A program made the translations under genes and the position numbers. From Acidimicrobiia bacterium (GTDB taxonomy: Bacteria > Acidobacteriota > Vicinamibacteria > Vicinamibacterales > SCN-69-37): a stretch of 64,000 bases of DNA. Under the pieces are notes generated by a model. That model saw only the letters and a list, made by a program, of their open reading frames with translations. It was not told where the DNA came from and made no database searches. Location of the stretch: positions 1 to 64,000 of the forward strand of contig VFZF01000006.1 of the NCBI GenBank assembly GCA_016871335.1, given 5' to 3'. Shown here in pieces: positions 34,200-47,807 of this stretch (position 1 is the first letter of the stretch; each line of letters starts with the position of its first letter).

Positions 34200-34493
34200 A
34201 TGACTTCAGACGCCCTCGGTATGGTTGAAACGCGCGGCCTCATCGGCGCCATCGAGGCGGCCGACGCCATGGTCAAGACCGCGAACGTGACCCTCATCAG
34301 CAAGGAATATATCGGCGCCGGCTTTGTGACCGTGCTCGCGCGCGGCGACGTCGGCGCGATCAAGGCCGCCGTGGACGCGGGCGCGGCCGCGGCGCGGCGC
34401 GTCGGAGAACTGGTCTCGGTGCACGTGATTCCGCGCCCGCACGCCGACGTCGAGCGCCTGTTGCCCCGCCCGGGCGCCCCCGCCAAGTCCTAG
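34200..34493 (+). CDS. Bacterial microcompartment shell protein (BMC-H, EutM/PduA type)
   Basis: A 97-residue single-domain BMC protein. [21 protein letters not shown] is the canonical beginning, followed by [37 protein letters not shown] and the short closing segment [17 protein letters not shown]. Such proteins assemble into hexamers tiling the shell of polyhedral organelles. The pore loop, following the KEYIGAGFV strand, is short. Start ATG 34200 matches the conserved N-terminus. Three bases before an aldehyde dehydrogenase gene, it forms a two-gene locus; no pentamer (vertex) protein, signature enzyme, phosphotransacylase or alcohol dehydrogenase is seen nearby. Confidence 0.93.
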   Translation: MTSDALGMVETRGLIGAIEAADAMVKTANVTLISKEYIGAGFVTVLARGDVGAIKAAVDAGAAAARRVGELVSVHVIPRPHADVERLLPRPGAPAKS

Positions 34494-34496
34494 GCC

Positions 34497-36029
34497 ATGT
34501 CGGAAGAGGCCCGCGCCCTCGCCCAGCGCGCCAGGCGCGCGGCACCGATCCTCGCGGAGTGCTCCCAGGCGCAGATCGATCGCATCGTTGACGCCGTTGC
34601 GGCCTCCGCCCGGGCACAGATTGAGCCGTTCGCCCGGCTGGCGGTCGAAGAGACCGGCTTCGGAGTCCTGGCCGACAAGATCGCCAAGAACCGGTTCGCG
34701 GCCGAAGATGTCCACGCCTTCATCCGGCCGATGCGCACGGTCGGTGTCATTGGCCGTGATGACGCCCGCAAGGTCGTGGAGATTGCCGAGCCGTTCGGCG
34801 TGGTGGCGGCGATTGTGCCCTCCACCAATCCCACGTCGACGGCGATCTACAAGATTCTGATCGCCCTCAAGGCGCGGTGCCCCATTGTCGTCAGCCCGCA
34901 CCCGTCAGCGGTGCGCTGCATCACGTTTGTGGCCGAGACGCTCAACGCCGCCGCGATGCAGGCCGACGCCCCCGAAGGCGCGATCAACTGGATGACGCAG
35001 GTCTCCCTCGAGGCCACGCAGGAGTTGATGAAACATCGCGACGTCGCCGTGATTCTGGCGACGGGTGGCATGGGGCTCGTGCGGGCCGCGTATAGCGCGG
35101 GCAAGCCGGCGTACGGCGTGGGACCAGGCAACGCGCCCTGTTTCATCGAACGGACGGCGGACGTCGCGAAGGCCGCGTCCGACATCCTGACCGGCAAGAA
35201 CTTCGATCACGGCCTGTTGTGCTCATCCCCGAACTCCGTCGTCGTCGAGCGCGAGGTGGCCGATCAGGCCCGGCGGGAGTTTCAGAAGCAGGGGGGACAC
35301 TTTCTGTCGCCGGCAGAGACGGCGTCGCTCACCGCGGTGCTGATCACTCCGCAGCGGCTTCCCAATCCGAAGTTCGTCGGCAAGTCGGCCGCCACGATCG
35401 CGGCGGCCTCCGGCATTGCGATTCCCGAGGGCACCCGCGTGCTCATTGCCGAATTGCAGGGCGTGGGGCGCGACTATCCGCTCTCGATTGAAAAACTGTG
35501 TCCGGTGCTCTCCTGGTATGTCGTCAAGGACTGGCAGGAGGGGTGTGAGCGCTGCAAGCAGATTCTGCGATACGGCGGGATGGGCCACACGATGTCCATC
35601 CACTCGACCAATGAGCCGGTGATTCTGGAGTTTGGTCTGAAGAAGCCCGCCTTCCGCATTGTCGTGAATACCCCGACAACGCATGGGTCGATTGGACTCA
35701 CGACAGGCCTCGATCCGGCGATGACTCTGGGCTGCGGCGGCTACGGCGGAAACATCACCTCCGACAACATCACGCCGCGGCACCTGCTGAACGTGAAGCG
35801 GTTGGCGTACGAACTTCGTCCGGCGGCCCGCCGGGTTTCGCCCCCGGCGCCCCAGGCGCCGGCCGCCGAGGGCACGACGGTGGCGGCGTTTGTCTGCGAA
35901 GAGGACGTCCGGCAGGCCATCGCGCAGGGGCGAACCATCAAGGTCGGCGAACGGACCATCATCACGCCGCTGGCCCGCGAAATCGGCGAGGCCGGCCGCG
36001 TGCTGGTTCAGGCCGGCTGGCGAGCCTGA
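34497..36029 (+). CDS. Microcompartment-type CoA-acylating aldehyde dehydrogenase (EutE/PduP-like)
   Basis: A 510-residue NAD-dependent dehydrogenase that should convert an aldehyde plus CoA to acyl-CoA. GVVAAIVPSTNPTSTAIYK and VILATGGMGLVRAAYSAGKP are typical, and the catalytic Cys242 lies in NFDHGLLCSSPNSVVV. GGYGGNITSDNITPRHLLNVKRLAYE matches the EutE/PduP end of the fold. After a Pro/Ala linker (about 446-456) a C-terminal segment (FVCEEDVRQAIAQGRTIKVG, then TIITPLAREIGEAG) extends beyond ordinary acylating dehydrogenases; similar segments occur in other microcompartment-linked enzymes and may be a targeting or interaction module, which is inference. Substrate unknown. Confidence 0.88.
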   Translation: MSEEARALAQRARRAAPILAECSQAQIDRIVDAVAASARAQIEPFARLAVEETGFGVLADKIAKNRFAAEDVHAFIRPMRTVGVIGRDDARKVVEIAEPFGVVAAIVPSTNPTSTAIYKILIALKARCPIVVSPHPSAVRCITFVAETLNAAAMQADAPEGAINWMTQVSLEATQELMKHRDVAVILATGGMGLVRAAYSAGKPAYGVGPGNAPCFIERTADVAKAASDILTGKNFDHGLLCSSPNSVVVEREVADQARREFQKQGGHFLSPAETASLTAVLITPQRLPNPKFVGKSAATIAAASGIAIPEGTRVLIAELQGVGRDYPLSIEKLCPVLSWYVVKDWQEGCERCKQILRYGGMGHTMSIHSTNEPVILEFGLKKPAFRIVVNTPTTHGSIGLTTGLDPAMTLGCGGYGGNITSDNITPRHLLNVKRLAYELRPAARRVSPPAPQAPAAEGTTVAAFVCEEDVRQAIAQGRTIKVGERTIITPLAREIGEAGRVLVQAGWRA

Positions 36030-36067
36030 ACTTCAAATTACACAAGTACTTGCAGGAGGAGGTCACC

Positions 36068-36096
36068 TTGACGGATCCTGCGGCGGCTGTTACCCT
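36068..36096 (+). promoter_or_regulatory. Candidate promoter of mltD
   Basis: TTGACG at 36068-36073, a 17-base spacer and TACCCT at 36091-36096. The expected start is about 30 bases before the mltD ATG. It matches the hexamer style of the tol-pal and gcvT candidates in this window. Confidence 0.45.
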
Positions 36097-36132
36097 ACCA
36101 ACCACTGATGCCGGGGACACGTCCGTAACACC

Positions 36133-37794
36133 ATGCGTCGTCATGCCAGCCTGATCGTTCTGGCCGTCTCCGGCGTCGTCGCTGGGTGCGCAGCCCGTGT
36201 GGCTCCCGTCGAGCCGGCGGCGCCGCTTCCGGTGGTCGCGCCTGAAAATCTGGTCGTGCCGGAGGTGGCTCCGGTCGCCCCGCTTCGGGATCCGATCGAC
36301 GTGCTCATTGCGACGTCTGAAGGCCACTTCGCTGCGGGGCAACGCGAGCTTGAACTGGGCCACCTCACCGCCGCAAGTCTCCTGTTCGATAAGGCGGTGG
36401 ACGTCCTCCACGCCTCGGCGACGGGTGGCCGGGGTGAACCGCGGTTGGCCGCCCACTACGAACGATTGGTCAGCCGTATCAGTGCCCTCGAGATTCTGGC
36501 ATTGCGTGAGGGAGACGGATTTACGCAGGCGCGTACCGAACCGGCGGTCATTGATGACCTGCTCGCGGTGGCGACCCTCGACCTTCCGGATCCCAGCACG
36601 GCGACGACGGCGATCGTGGCTGCCGACCTTGCCGAAACGGAACATGACCTTCCCATCGAACTGAACGATCGCATCCTGTCGTTCATCGAGTTGTTCCAGG
36701 GCAATCTCCGGACGTTCATGCAGGACAGCCTGCATCGCGGCGCGAAGTACATGCCGATGGTCCAGTCGGTGTTTCGTCAGGAGGGATTACCGCTCGACCT
36801 GGCGTACCTCGCGATTGTGGAGAGCGGCTTCAAGAGCAACGCCCTCTCCCGCGCGAGCGCCCGTGGCATCTGGCAGTTCATGCCCGCCACCGGCAAGGAG
36901 CATGGCCTCAAGCAGGACTGGTTCATCGATGAGCGGTCGGACCCGGAGAAGTCGACACGCGCCGCGGCGCAGTATCTGAAGACGCTCAACAAGATGTTCG
37001 ACGGCGACTGGAATCTCGCGATGGCGAGTTACAACGCCGGCCCCGGACGACTGCAGCGTGCGGTCAAGAGCTCCAAGCTCAACGACTACTGGAAACTGAC
37101 CGCGACCTCGCGGTACCTGCCGAAGGAGACCAGGAACTACGTGCCGATGATCATGGCCGCGGTGATCATTGCGAAGAATCCGACCCAGTACGGTTTTGAG
37201 CCGGGTGTTGCTCCCCCGCTGGCGTACGACCGCGTGACGGTGCCGGATGCCCTCGACCTCCGCACGGTGGCCGAATGGACGGAGTCGACCATCGACGAGA
37301 TCCGCGAGTTGAATCCGGAACTCCGCCGCACTATCACCCCGGTCGGCAGCCACGAACTCAAGGTGCCGGTGGGCACAGCGCCCATCGTCGAAGCGCGTCT
37401 CGCCGAAGCCAGTCCGGCGACGTTCGCGCGGTTTGAGCGTCACACCGTGAAGTCGGGCGAAACGCTTGCGACCATCGCGCGCCGCTACAAGGTCACGACC
37501 GTGGACCTGGCCTCGGCCAATGGACTGGCCACCAAGGCGCGCCTGGCGACCCGTCAGACTCTGCTGATTCCGCGCGCGGCCAACGCCGCGCTGGCGTCAC
37601 GTCCGGCGGAACCGCCGGCGGCATCGACCTCCGCGTCGACGACACTGACCTATTGGGTCAAGTCCGGCGACACGCTGTTTGGCATCGCGCGGCAGTTTGA
37701 TACGACCGTTGACGACATCAAGCGCTGGAACTCCCTGACCTCCAGCCGCATCGGGATCGGCGACCGCCTCACCATTCACCGTAACAACAACTAG
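36133..37794 (+). CDS. mltD: Membrane-bound lytic transglycosylase D with LysM domains
   Basis: A 553-residue lipoprotein murein hydrolase. The signal peptide ends VVAGC with Cys19 as lipid site. The SLT family 1 domain is at about 215-345: LPLDLAYLAIVESGFKSNAL with the catalytic Glu, ARGIWQFMPATGKEHGL, and MASYNAGPGRLQRAVK. Three LysM or LysM-like repeats follow: a divergent one near 370-415, RHTVKSGETLATIARRYKVT near 436, and YWVKSGDTLFGIARQFDTT near 507. MltD cleaves glycan strands to 1,6-anhydro products that the murQ/kinase/nagB block could reuse. Usual family length is about 450, so this one has a longer N-terminal part. Confidence 0.93.
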   Translation: MRRHASLIVLAVSGVVAGCAARVAPVEPAAPLPVVAPENLVVPEVAPVAPLRDPIDVLIATSEGHFAAGQRELELGHLTAASLLFDKAVDVLHASATGGRGEPRLAAHYERLVSRISALEILALREGDGFTQARTEPAVIDDLLAVATLDLPDPSTATTAIVAADLAETEHDLPIELNDRILSFIELFQGNLRTFMQDSLHRGAKYMPMVQSVFRQEGLPLDLAYLAIVESGFKSNALSRASARGIWQFMPATGKEHGLKQDWFIDERSDPEKSTRAAAQYLKTLNKMFDGDWNLAMASYNAGPGRLQRAVKSSKLNDYWKLTATSRYLPKETRNYVPMIMAAVIIAKNPTQYGFEPGVAPPLAYDRVTVPDALDLRTVAEWTESTIDEIRELNPELRRTITPVGSHELKVPVGTAPIVEARLAEASPATFARFERHTVKSGETLATIARRYKVTTVDLASANGLATKARLATRQTLLIPRAANAALASRPAEPPAASTSASTTLTYWVKSGDTLFGIARQFDTTVDDIKRWNSLTSSRIGIGDRLTIHRNNN

Positions 37795-37934
37795 ACGCCT
37801 CTCTCGCCCTGGCAGAATGCGCCCGGCGCCCACATGGCCCGTTGGCGCAAAGTGCGTACTCCTCGATGAGAAGCGGCACTGCTCCGGCCATTTTTCCCGA
37901 CATCACATGGCCCGGCGTTTGCGATCGAGCGGGC

Positions 37935-39452
37935 ATGCTCGCACGACTTCACGCCGCGGCGTTGTTTGGGGTGGATGCGGTTCCGGTATCGGTCGAGGTG
38001 GATGTCTCCCGCGGAGGCTTGCCCGGCGTCGTCATGGTCGGGCTCCCCGACGCGACGGTTCGCGAGAGCCGGGACCGGGTACGGGCGGCGATTCGAAACT
38101 CCGGCTTCCCGTTTCCCCCGGGCCGCGTGACGGTCAGCCTTGCGCCTGCGGACATCCGCAAAGTCGGCGCGGCCTTTGATCTGCCGATCGCCCTCGGCAT
38201 TCTCGCCGCCTCCGGACTCCTGCCGCAGCGTGATGGGCGCGAGATGGCCGTGGTCGGCGGCCTCTCACTCGACGGCGGCATCCCGCCGATGCAGGGCGTC
38301 CTCTCCATTGCCGTTTCGGCGCGACGCGCGGGGCGCACGGCCTTGCTCTTTCCGGCGGCCAACCTCGCCGAGGCGTCGATTGTCGCGGACCTGCCCCTGC
38401 ATCCCGTTGCCTCGCTGTGTGACGCCGTCCGAATCCTCAGCGAGGACACCCCTGCACCCGCGCCGCCGACTCCCGCGGCTGCAGCGGTCCGTCCGGTTGG
38501 CGAGGATGACCTGGCCGACGTGCATGGCCAGTTGTTGGGGCGCCGTGCACTGGAGATCGCGGCGGCCGGTGGGCACCACGTCCTGTTCAGCGGCCCACCT
38601 GGTGCGGGAAAGACGATGCTGGCGCGGCGGTTGCCGGGATTGCTCCCCCCGCTCGATTTCGAAGAGGCGCTGACCGTCACGGCCATCCACTCCGTCGCGG
38701 GTCTCCTGCCGACCGGCGGGGGACTCATTTCGACACGGCCGTTCCGCGCGCCGCATCACACCTGCTCTGACCTCGCGCTTGTCGGCGGGGGATCACTCCC
38801 CCGCCCCGGGGAACTCAGTCTTGCGCATGGCGGCGTGTTGTTCCTGGACGAGTTGCCGGAGTTCAGCCGGCGTGTGCTCGAGACGCTGCGGCAACCGCTT
38901 GAAGCCGGCGTCGTGACGGTGGCGCGTGTCAGTCGCTCGGTCACGTTTCCTGCCCGCGTGATGCTCGTGGGCGCGATGAATCCCTGCCCCTGCGGATTTC
39001 ACGGCGATCCTCACCGCGAGTGTCAGTGTCCCGGGCCGGTGGTCGAACGGTACCAGCGTCGTCTCTCGGGCCCGCTGCGAGACCGCTTTGACCTCGCTGT
39101 GGATGTGCAGGCGGTTCCGTGGAGCGAGATGGCCTCGGCCACGCCGCGCGAGTCCTCGGCGACCGTGCGAGGGCGTGTGCAGGAGGCGCGCACGCGGCAA
39201 CTTGTACGGCAGGGGGTGCTGAATTCCACCTTGGACGGGCGGGCCCTGCGGTCACAGGCCCGGCTGAGCCGCGAGGGGCAGTCGCTCCTGGCGACAGCGG
39301 TCACGCGCATGCATCTGAGCGTCCGTGGGGTGAGCCGGGTGCTCCGGGTGGCACGCACCATCGCCGACCTTGATGGCGCCACCCATGTGGGACGGGACCA
39401 GGTGGCCGAGGCGCTGCAACTGAGGGTCAGGGACCGGGCAACCGTGTCCTGA
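37935..39452 (+). CDS. comM: YifB/ComM family AAA+ magnesium chelatase-like protein
   Basis: A 505-residue AAA+ ATPase. The N-terminal domain (about 1-180) starts with LARLHAAALFGVDAVPVSVEVD and VGLPDATVRESRDRVRAA. Walker A is GPPGAGKTMLARRLPGLLPP near 220, Walker B VLFLDELPEFSR near 300, and a zinc-binding motif MNPCPCGFHGD ... CQCPGP follows. The C-terminal Mg-chelatase lid (RMHLSVRGVSRVLRVARTIADL) completes the family. ComM is a helicase that promotes branch migration during natural transformation; a comEA-like gene occurs at 57864. Start ATG 37935 is supported by the conserved N-terminus. Confidence 0.92.
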   Translation: MLARLHAAALFGVDAVPVSVEVDVSRGGLPGVVMVGLPDATVRESRDRVRAAIRNSGFPFPPGRVTVSLAPADIRKVGAAFDLPIALGILAASGLLPQRDGREMAVVGGLSLDGGIPPMQGVLSIAVSARRAGRTALLFPAANLAEASIVADLPLHPVASLCDAVRILSEDTPAPAPPTPAAAAVRPVGEDDLADVHGQLLGRRALEIAAAGGHHVLFSGPPGAGKTMLARRLPGLLPPLDFEEALTVTAIHSVAGLLPTGGGLISTRPFRAPHHTCSDLALVGGGSLPRPGELSLAHGGVLFLDELPEFSRRVLETLRQPLEAGVVTVARVSRSVTFPARVMLVGAMNPCPCGFHGDPHRECQCPGPVVERYQRRLSGPLRDRFDLAVDVQAVPWSEMASATPRESSATVRGRVQEARTRQLVRQGVLNSTLDGRALRSQARLSREGQSLLATAVTRMHLSVRGVSRVLRVARTIADLDGATHVGRDQVAEALQLRVRDRATVS

Positions 39453-39481
39453 TTGCCGGAATCAGAGCGTGGGGTTATCGT

Positions 39482-39817
39482 ATGTTCATGCCAAAAAAGC
39501 CTCTTTCGGTCACTCTTGATGAAGGCAACCTCCTGTGGCTGCAAGGCCGGGCGGCGTCCACCAAGCGGCGAAGTCTGAGCGAGGCACTCGACTCCCTGAT
39601 CACCGCTGCGCGGGCGGGTGGCCTTGGGGCGGATGCGGTGCGGTCTGTCGCGGGCACGGTCGATATTGCGGGGGATGATCCAGATCTGCAGTTCGCCGAC
39701 GCTTACATGACGACGGCGTTCACCGCGTCGCTGGACCGGACATTTATCGCCCGGGAGCAGGCGCCGACGTGGGCTCAGAAGACCGGTGCGTCCAAGACGG
39801 GCAAGAGTCGTGGCTGA
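39482..39817 (+). CDS. Ribbon-helix-helix antitoxin (VapB-like)
   Basis: A 111-residue protein. The N-terminal PLSVTLDEGNLLWLQGRAAS and RRSLSEALDSLITAARAGG form a beta strand plus two helices typical of ribbon-helix-helix DNA-binding antitoxins. The C-terminal part (about 60-111) is probably the toxin-binding tail. It overlaps the PIN-domain toxin gene by 8 bases, the usual antitoxin-first order. Such antitoxins repress their own promoter; no operator palindrome was identified by eye. Confidence 0.8.
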   Translation: MFMPKKPLSVTLDEGNLLWLQGRAASTKRRSLSEALDSLITAARAGGLGADAVRSVAGTVDIAGDDPDLQFADAYMTTAFTASLDRTFIAREQAPTWAQKTGASKTGKSRG

Positions 39818-40214
39818 CGCCGCCGCGGTCACGGACACGCACGCGCTCATTCTTCACGCCGCCGGCGGCGGGCAACTGGGGCCCAAGGCCCGCACGACGT
39901 TTGCTGCCGCCGAGCAGGGCCGCACGATCGTCTACGTGCCTGCGGCGGTGATCTGGGAAGTCGGGCTCCTGGCGCGAAGCGTGCGTATCAATCTGCGACG
40001 GCCCGTGCGCCAGTTTTTTGCCGACCTCTTCAGCAACCCGGCGTACCAGCCGCACGCCCTCGACCCGGGCCAGATCTACGACGCGGATGAACTGCGTTTC
40101 ACCCGCGATCCGTTTGATGGTCTCATCGTCGCCGCAGCCCGCGACCTGAACCTGCCCCTCATCACGCGCGACAGCGCCATTCGCGACAGCGGGAGCGTGC
40201 GCGTGGTCTGGTAG
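39810..40214 (+). CDS. PIN-domain ribonuclease toxin (VapC-like)
   Basis: A 134-residue PIN-domain protein with the four acidic metal-site residues in order: Asp in VTDTHALILHAAG, Glu in VPAAVIWEVGLLAR, Asp in RDPFDGLIVAAARDLN and Asp in PLITRDSAIRD. PIN toxins cleave RNA and are held inactive by the antitoxin. GTG at 39810 starts it within the antitoxin gene. It ends 6 bases from the convergent DUF411 gene. The type of RNA target cannot be told from the sequence. Confidence 0.85.
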   Translation: MADAAAVTDTHALILHAAGGGQLGPKARTTFAAAEQGRTIVYVPAAVIWEVGLLARSVRINLRRPVRQFFADLFSNPAYQPHALDPGQIYDADELRFTRDPFDGLIVAAARDLNLPLITRDSAIRDSGSVRVVW

Positions 40215-40220
40215 CCGGTT

Positions 40221-40721
40221 CTACGCGCCTGGCTTGCTGTGGCGCGCCCAGACGGTGGTCTGCCCTGCCTTGTTGAAGGTCAGGACCGTGTAGGGCTGGA
40301 ACGGCTTTCCGTCCATGCCCGGAGCCGACGCCGGCATGCCGGGCACGGTCACCCCCACCACGTCCTTCGGACGCTCCTTCAGCAGACGCACGATGTCCAC
40401 TTCCGGGATATGGCCTTCAATGACAAAGCCGTCCACCAACGTGGTGTGACAGCTCTCGAGATTCGGCGACACGTGGTATTGCTTTTTGATGGGCCTCAGG
40501 TCCACATGGAGCACGGTCGACCGGTAGCCTTTCGCCGACATGTAGTTGATCCACTCCTGGCAACAGCCACAATTGGGGTCCTTGTAGACCGTCAGGTGCG
40601 GCTTGGTTCCAGAGGTGGCCGGCTTCATCTGGGCGAAGGCCCGGGAGGAGGTCCCCAGAAGGCCGCTGACGGCCCCCAGGAACCCGGTCAGCAGGGCGCG
40701 GCGCGACAGAGGATGGGACAT
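40221..40721 (-). CDS. Exported DUF411 family metal-binding protein
   Basis: A 166-residue protein with a Tat-like leader (LSRRALLTGFLGAVSGLLG) and a DUF411 domain: PHLTVYKDPNCGCCQEWINYM with C51, C53 and C54 that could bind metal; then VEGHIPEVDIVRLLKERP and GVTVPGMPASAPGMDG, conserved in the family. DUF411 proteins often accompany copper resistance genes and are thought to bind copper in the periplasm; no copper operon is seen here. The ATG at 40721 starts the twin-arginine leader; the open frame begins 33 bases earlier. Confidence 0.88.
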   Translation of the reverse strand: MSHPLSRRALLTGFLGAVSGLLGTSSRAFAQMKPATSGTKPHLTVYKDPNCGCCQEWINYMSAKGYRSTVLHVDLRPIKKQYHVSPNLESCHTTLVDGFVIEGHIPEVDIVRLLKERPKDVVGVTVPGMPASAPGMDGKPFQPYTVLTFNKAGQTTVWARHSKPGA

Positions 40722-40753
40722 GAGCCCTATTGTGCCATAAGCCTTTGTGGACA

Positions 40754-40783
40754 TTGGTCTTCCCTGCCCTGCTGTGCTACCCT
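40754..40783 (+). promoter_or_regulatory. Candidate promoter of the M23 peptidase gene
   Basis: TTGGTC at 40754-40759, an 18-base spacer and TACCCT at 40778-40783. The start would be only about 8 bases before the ATG at 40798, so the transcript might be nearly leaderless. Weak on its own. Confidence 0.3.
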
Positions 40784-40797
40784 TCTAGAGTTTTCGC

Positions 40798-41697
40798 ATG
40801 GGTTCTCCGCAATACACCATCCTCGTCGCCAATCGCCAGACCGGCGCCGTACGCCGGTTCACGGTTGCGCGGAGGCCTGCGGTGGTGGCGGCATTGGCCG
40901 TGCTCTCAGTGCCCGTCCTGATCGGACTCGGTGCGCGGTGGTCCGGCGAGACCCGGATTCAGCAACTGGCGCGACACAGCGAAGCCCTCCGCCTTGAGAA
41001 CGAAAGTTACCGTGCGGCCACCGGGGAACTCGCGTCGCAGATCACCGCCCTGCAGTCGGCGATGACCGAACTCGGTGAGCAGGCGCAGCTGGATCCCGCA
41101 ATGAAGCGCGCGATGGAGAATCTGCCACAGATGGTGCGTAACCGCGCGATGGGTGGCGGCACCGTGAACACCGCGCCGCCGGAACTGGCGAGCATGGCGT
41201 CGCCCGACAGTACGTTTGGCGTACTACGCGATTTGCTCGGGTCCCTCGAAGAGCGGCTGCAGACCGTGCGCACCGGCGTGGAGAAGCAACAGGCGCTGGC
41301 GTCCGCCACGCCCTCCATGTGGCCGGTGGTCGGATATCTCTCCTCGATGTTCGGTACCCGGAAGGACCCGTTCACCGGTGAGCCGGACTTTCATCCCGGA
41401 CTGGACATCGCCGCCCCGCATGGCGCGCCGATTCGCGCGACGGCGGACGGAGTGGTCGAGTCGGCGGGATACGCAGGCAACTACGGCAACGCGGTTGTGG
41501 TGCGGCACGGGTTCGGACTCTCCACGCGGTATGCGCACATGTCGCGGATCGCAGCGCGCACCGGCATGACCATCAAACGTGGCGACCTGCTGGGCTACGT
41601 CGGCGCCACCGGCCGCGCGACCAGCGCGCACCTGCACTACGAGATCCTACTCAACGGACAGACGATCAACCCGTTGCGGCTACTCGCGCGTCCCTGA
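40798..41697 (+). CDS. M23 family murein endopeptidase
   Basis: A 299-residue bitopic protein. A cytoplasmic N-terminus (MGSPQYTILVANRQTGAVRRF) and a membrane helix (VVAALAVLSVPVLIGLGARW) precede a coiled coil (about 60-105) and a C-terminal LytM domain (about 180-299): GYLSSMFGTRKDPFTG, the zinc motif FHPGLDIAAPHGAPI and HLHYEIL. The zinc ligands His, Asp and second His are all visible, so it should be active and not an EnvC-type activator. It would cleave peptide cross-links at the inner face of the wall. Confidence 0.9.
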   Translation: MGSPQYTILVANRQTGAVRRFTVARRPAVVAALAVLSVPVLIGLGARWSGETRIQQLARHSEALRLENESYRAATGELASQITALQSAMTELGEQAQLDPAMKRAMENLPQMVRNRAMGGGTVNTAPPELASMASPDSTFGVLRDLLGSLEERLQTVRTGVEKQQALASATPSMWPVVGYLSSMFGTRKDPFTGEPDFHPGLDIAAPHGAPIRATADGVVESAGYAGNYGNAVVVRHGFGLSTRYAHMSRIAARTGMTIKRGDLLGYVGATGRATSAHLHYEILLNGQTINPLRLLARP

Positions 41698-41720
41698 TCG
41701 TTTCTCAACAACTGAAAGGC

Positions 41721-42906
41721 ATGCCCGCGGCTGTACTTCGCGCTTCGTGCCCCCTCTTTATTGCGGCGCTGTTCGTCGGCGCGTGCACCACGCCCTCCGG
41801 GCCGTCCATGAGTTTCTCCGCACCAACGGGACAGTCACCGGCCGTCGGCGCCTCGTTCGCGTTTGCGCAGCAACCGCTCTCGCTCACGGTCGCCAACGTC
41901 GCGCGCACCGGGGGCGGGACCGGTCACGTACGACGTGCAGGTGGCGGTGTCCGACACGTTCGGCACACTGCCGGCCTCGGTCACGGGTGTGGCTGAAACA
42001 CCCGGAGCGACGACCGAGGGCTCCCTGCCGGTGCTGGAGGGCCGCCGCACGTATTTCTGGCGGTCCCGCGCGACCGTTGACGGCGTGTCCAGTGCATTTT
42101 CAGGCACCCGCACATTTGTGGTGCGGCCGCAGATCACGATCCAGCCACCAGTGGCGCTGACACCAGCCGACGGGGGACGCGTGTTCACCGGTCGGCCGAC
42201 GTTCACCGTCCGCAACGCGACACGCACCGGTGATGCGGGCCTGTTGACCTATGACTTCCAGGTCTCGACGACGGCGACCTTCGCGTCGATTGCCGCGAGC
42301 GGCTCAGTGGCCGAGGGCGCGATGGAAACCTCGTGGTCCCCCACTAGCGACCTGCCGCTCGGACATTTCTATTGGCGCGCACGGGCGGTGGACGTGACCA
42401 ACCAGGTGACGAGTGCGTTCAGCGCCAGCCCTGTCTTCGAGCGCCGTCCGTCGACCGGCGACTTCTTTGACCTCTCGACCGCCACAATCCTCCTTGGACC
42501 AGGCAACGTGGCGTCCTGGCCAGTCTCTGCCCAAATCACGACGGCGAGTGTCAATCTGTCGGAGGTGTGCATCAATCACCCCGGACTGCTCTCCTGGCCC
42601 TCCACCATCTTCTTTGATGAACCTGGCGAGCTGGTCCAGGGCAACCAGTGGATGTTCGCCTTCATCAACGGCCGATGGTACGGCGCAGCTGGGCGGTGGT
42701 TCCGCCCGGGACAGGCGTGCAAGGCCGCCGGCAACGAACCTTTCTCCGGAACGTTTTATCAGGACCAGACCGAGCCCCTGCGGTCCTATGTCCCACGTGC
42801 AGGGGACACGATCGGCCTGATGTCCACCACGCCGAACCGGTTGTGGCCGTCGATGAGCACGCTCGACCAGCGGACCAACGTGGTGCTGGTGCCCTTCGGG
42901 GGCTAA
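41721..42906 (+). pseudogene. Frameshifted lipoprotein gene with repeated fibronectin-like modules
   Basis: Two frames join into one protein. Frame 1 from ATG 41721 encodes a signal peptide ending LFVGAC and TTPSGPSMSFSAPTGQSPAV. At the G-rich run near 41909-41920 the reading must shift by one base, because GPVTYDVQVAVSDTFGT continues in the other frame and matches a second copy of the module (LLTYDFQVSTTATFA). The rest reads through [20 protein letters not shown] to 42906. Without a shift frame 1 stops at 41996 (91 residues). It could be a broken gene, a sequencing or assembly error at a homopolymer, or a programmed slip. Function unknown; beta-rich, surface-type. Confidence 0.65.
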
Positions 42907-42920
42907 CCCGGGGTAGAATT

Positions 42921-42949
42921 CTGGAATCCCCTGCCGCAGGGGATTCCAG
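42921..42949 (+). promoter_or_regulatory. Perfect 13-bp hairpin against the secA start codon
   Basis: CTGGAATCCCCTG (42921-42933), loop CCG (42934-42936) and CAGGGGATTCCAG (42937-42949) form a perfect inverted repeat one base before the secA ATG at 42951. The 3' arm contains the only purine-rich ribosome binding candidate (CAGGGGA), so the helix would hide it. A TAGAAT hexamer lies just upstream (42914-42919). No T run follows, so it is unlikely to be an ordinary terminator. Confidence 0.75.
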
Positions 42950-42950
42950 C

Positions 42951-47803
<4,853 letters not shown>

Positions 47804-47807
<4 letters not shown>

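Noticed and set aside
42921-42949. Intrinsic terminator of the preceding lipoprotein gene
   Set aside because: No T run follows, and the hairpin ends one base before the secA start codon.
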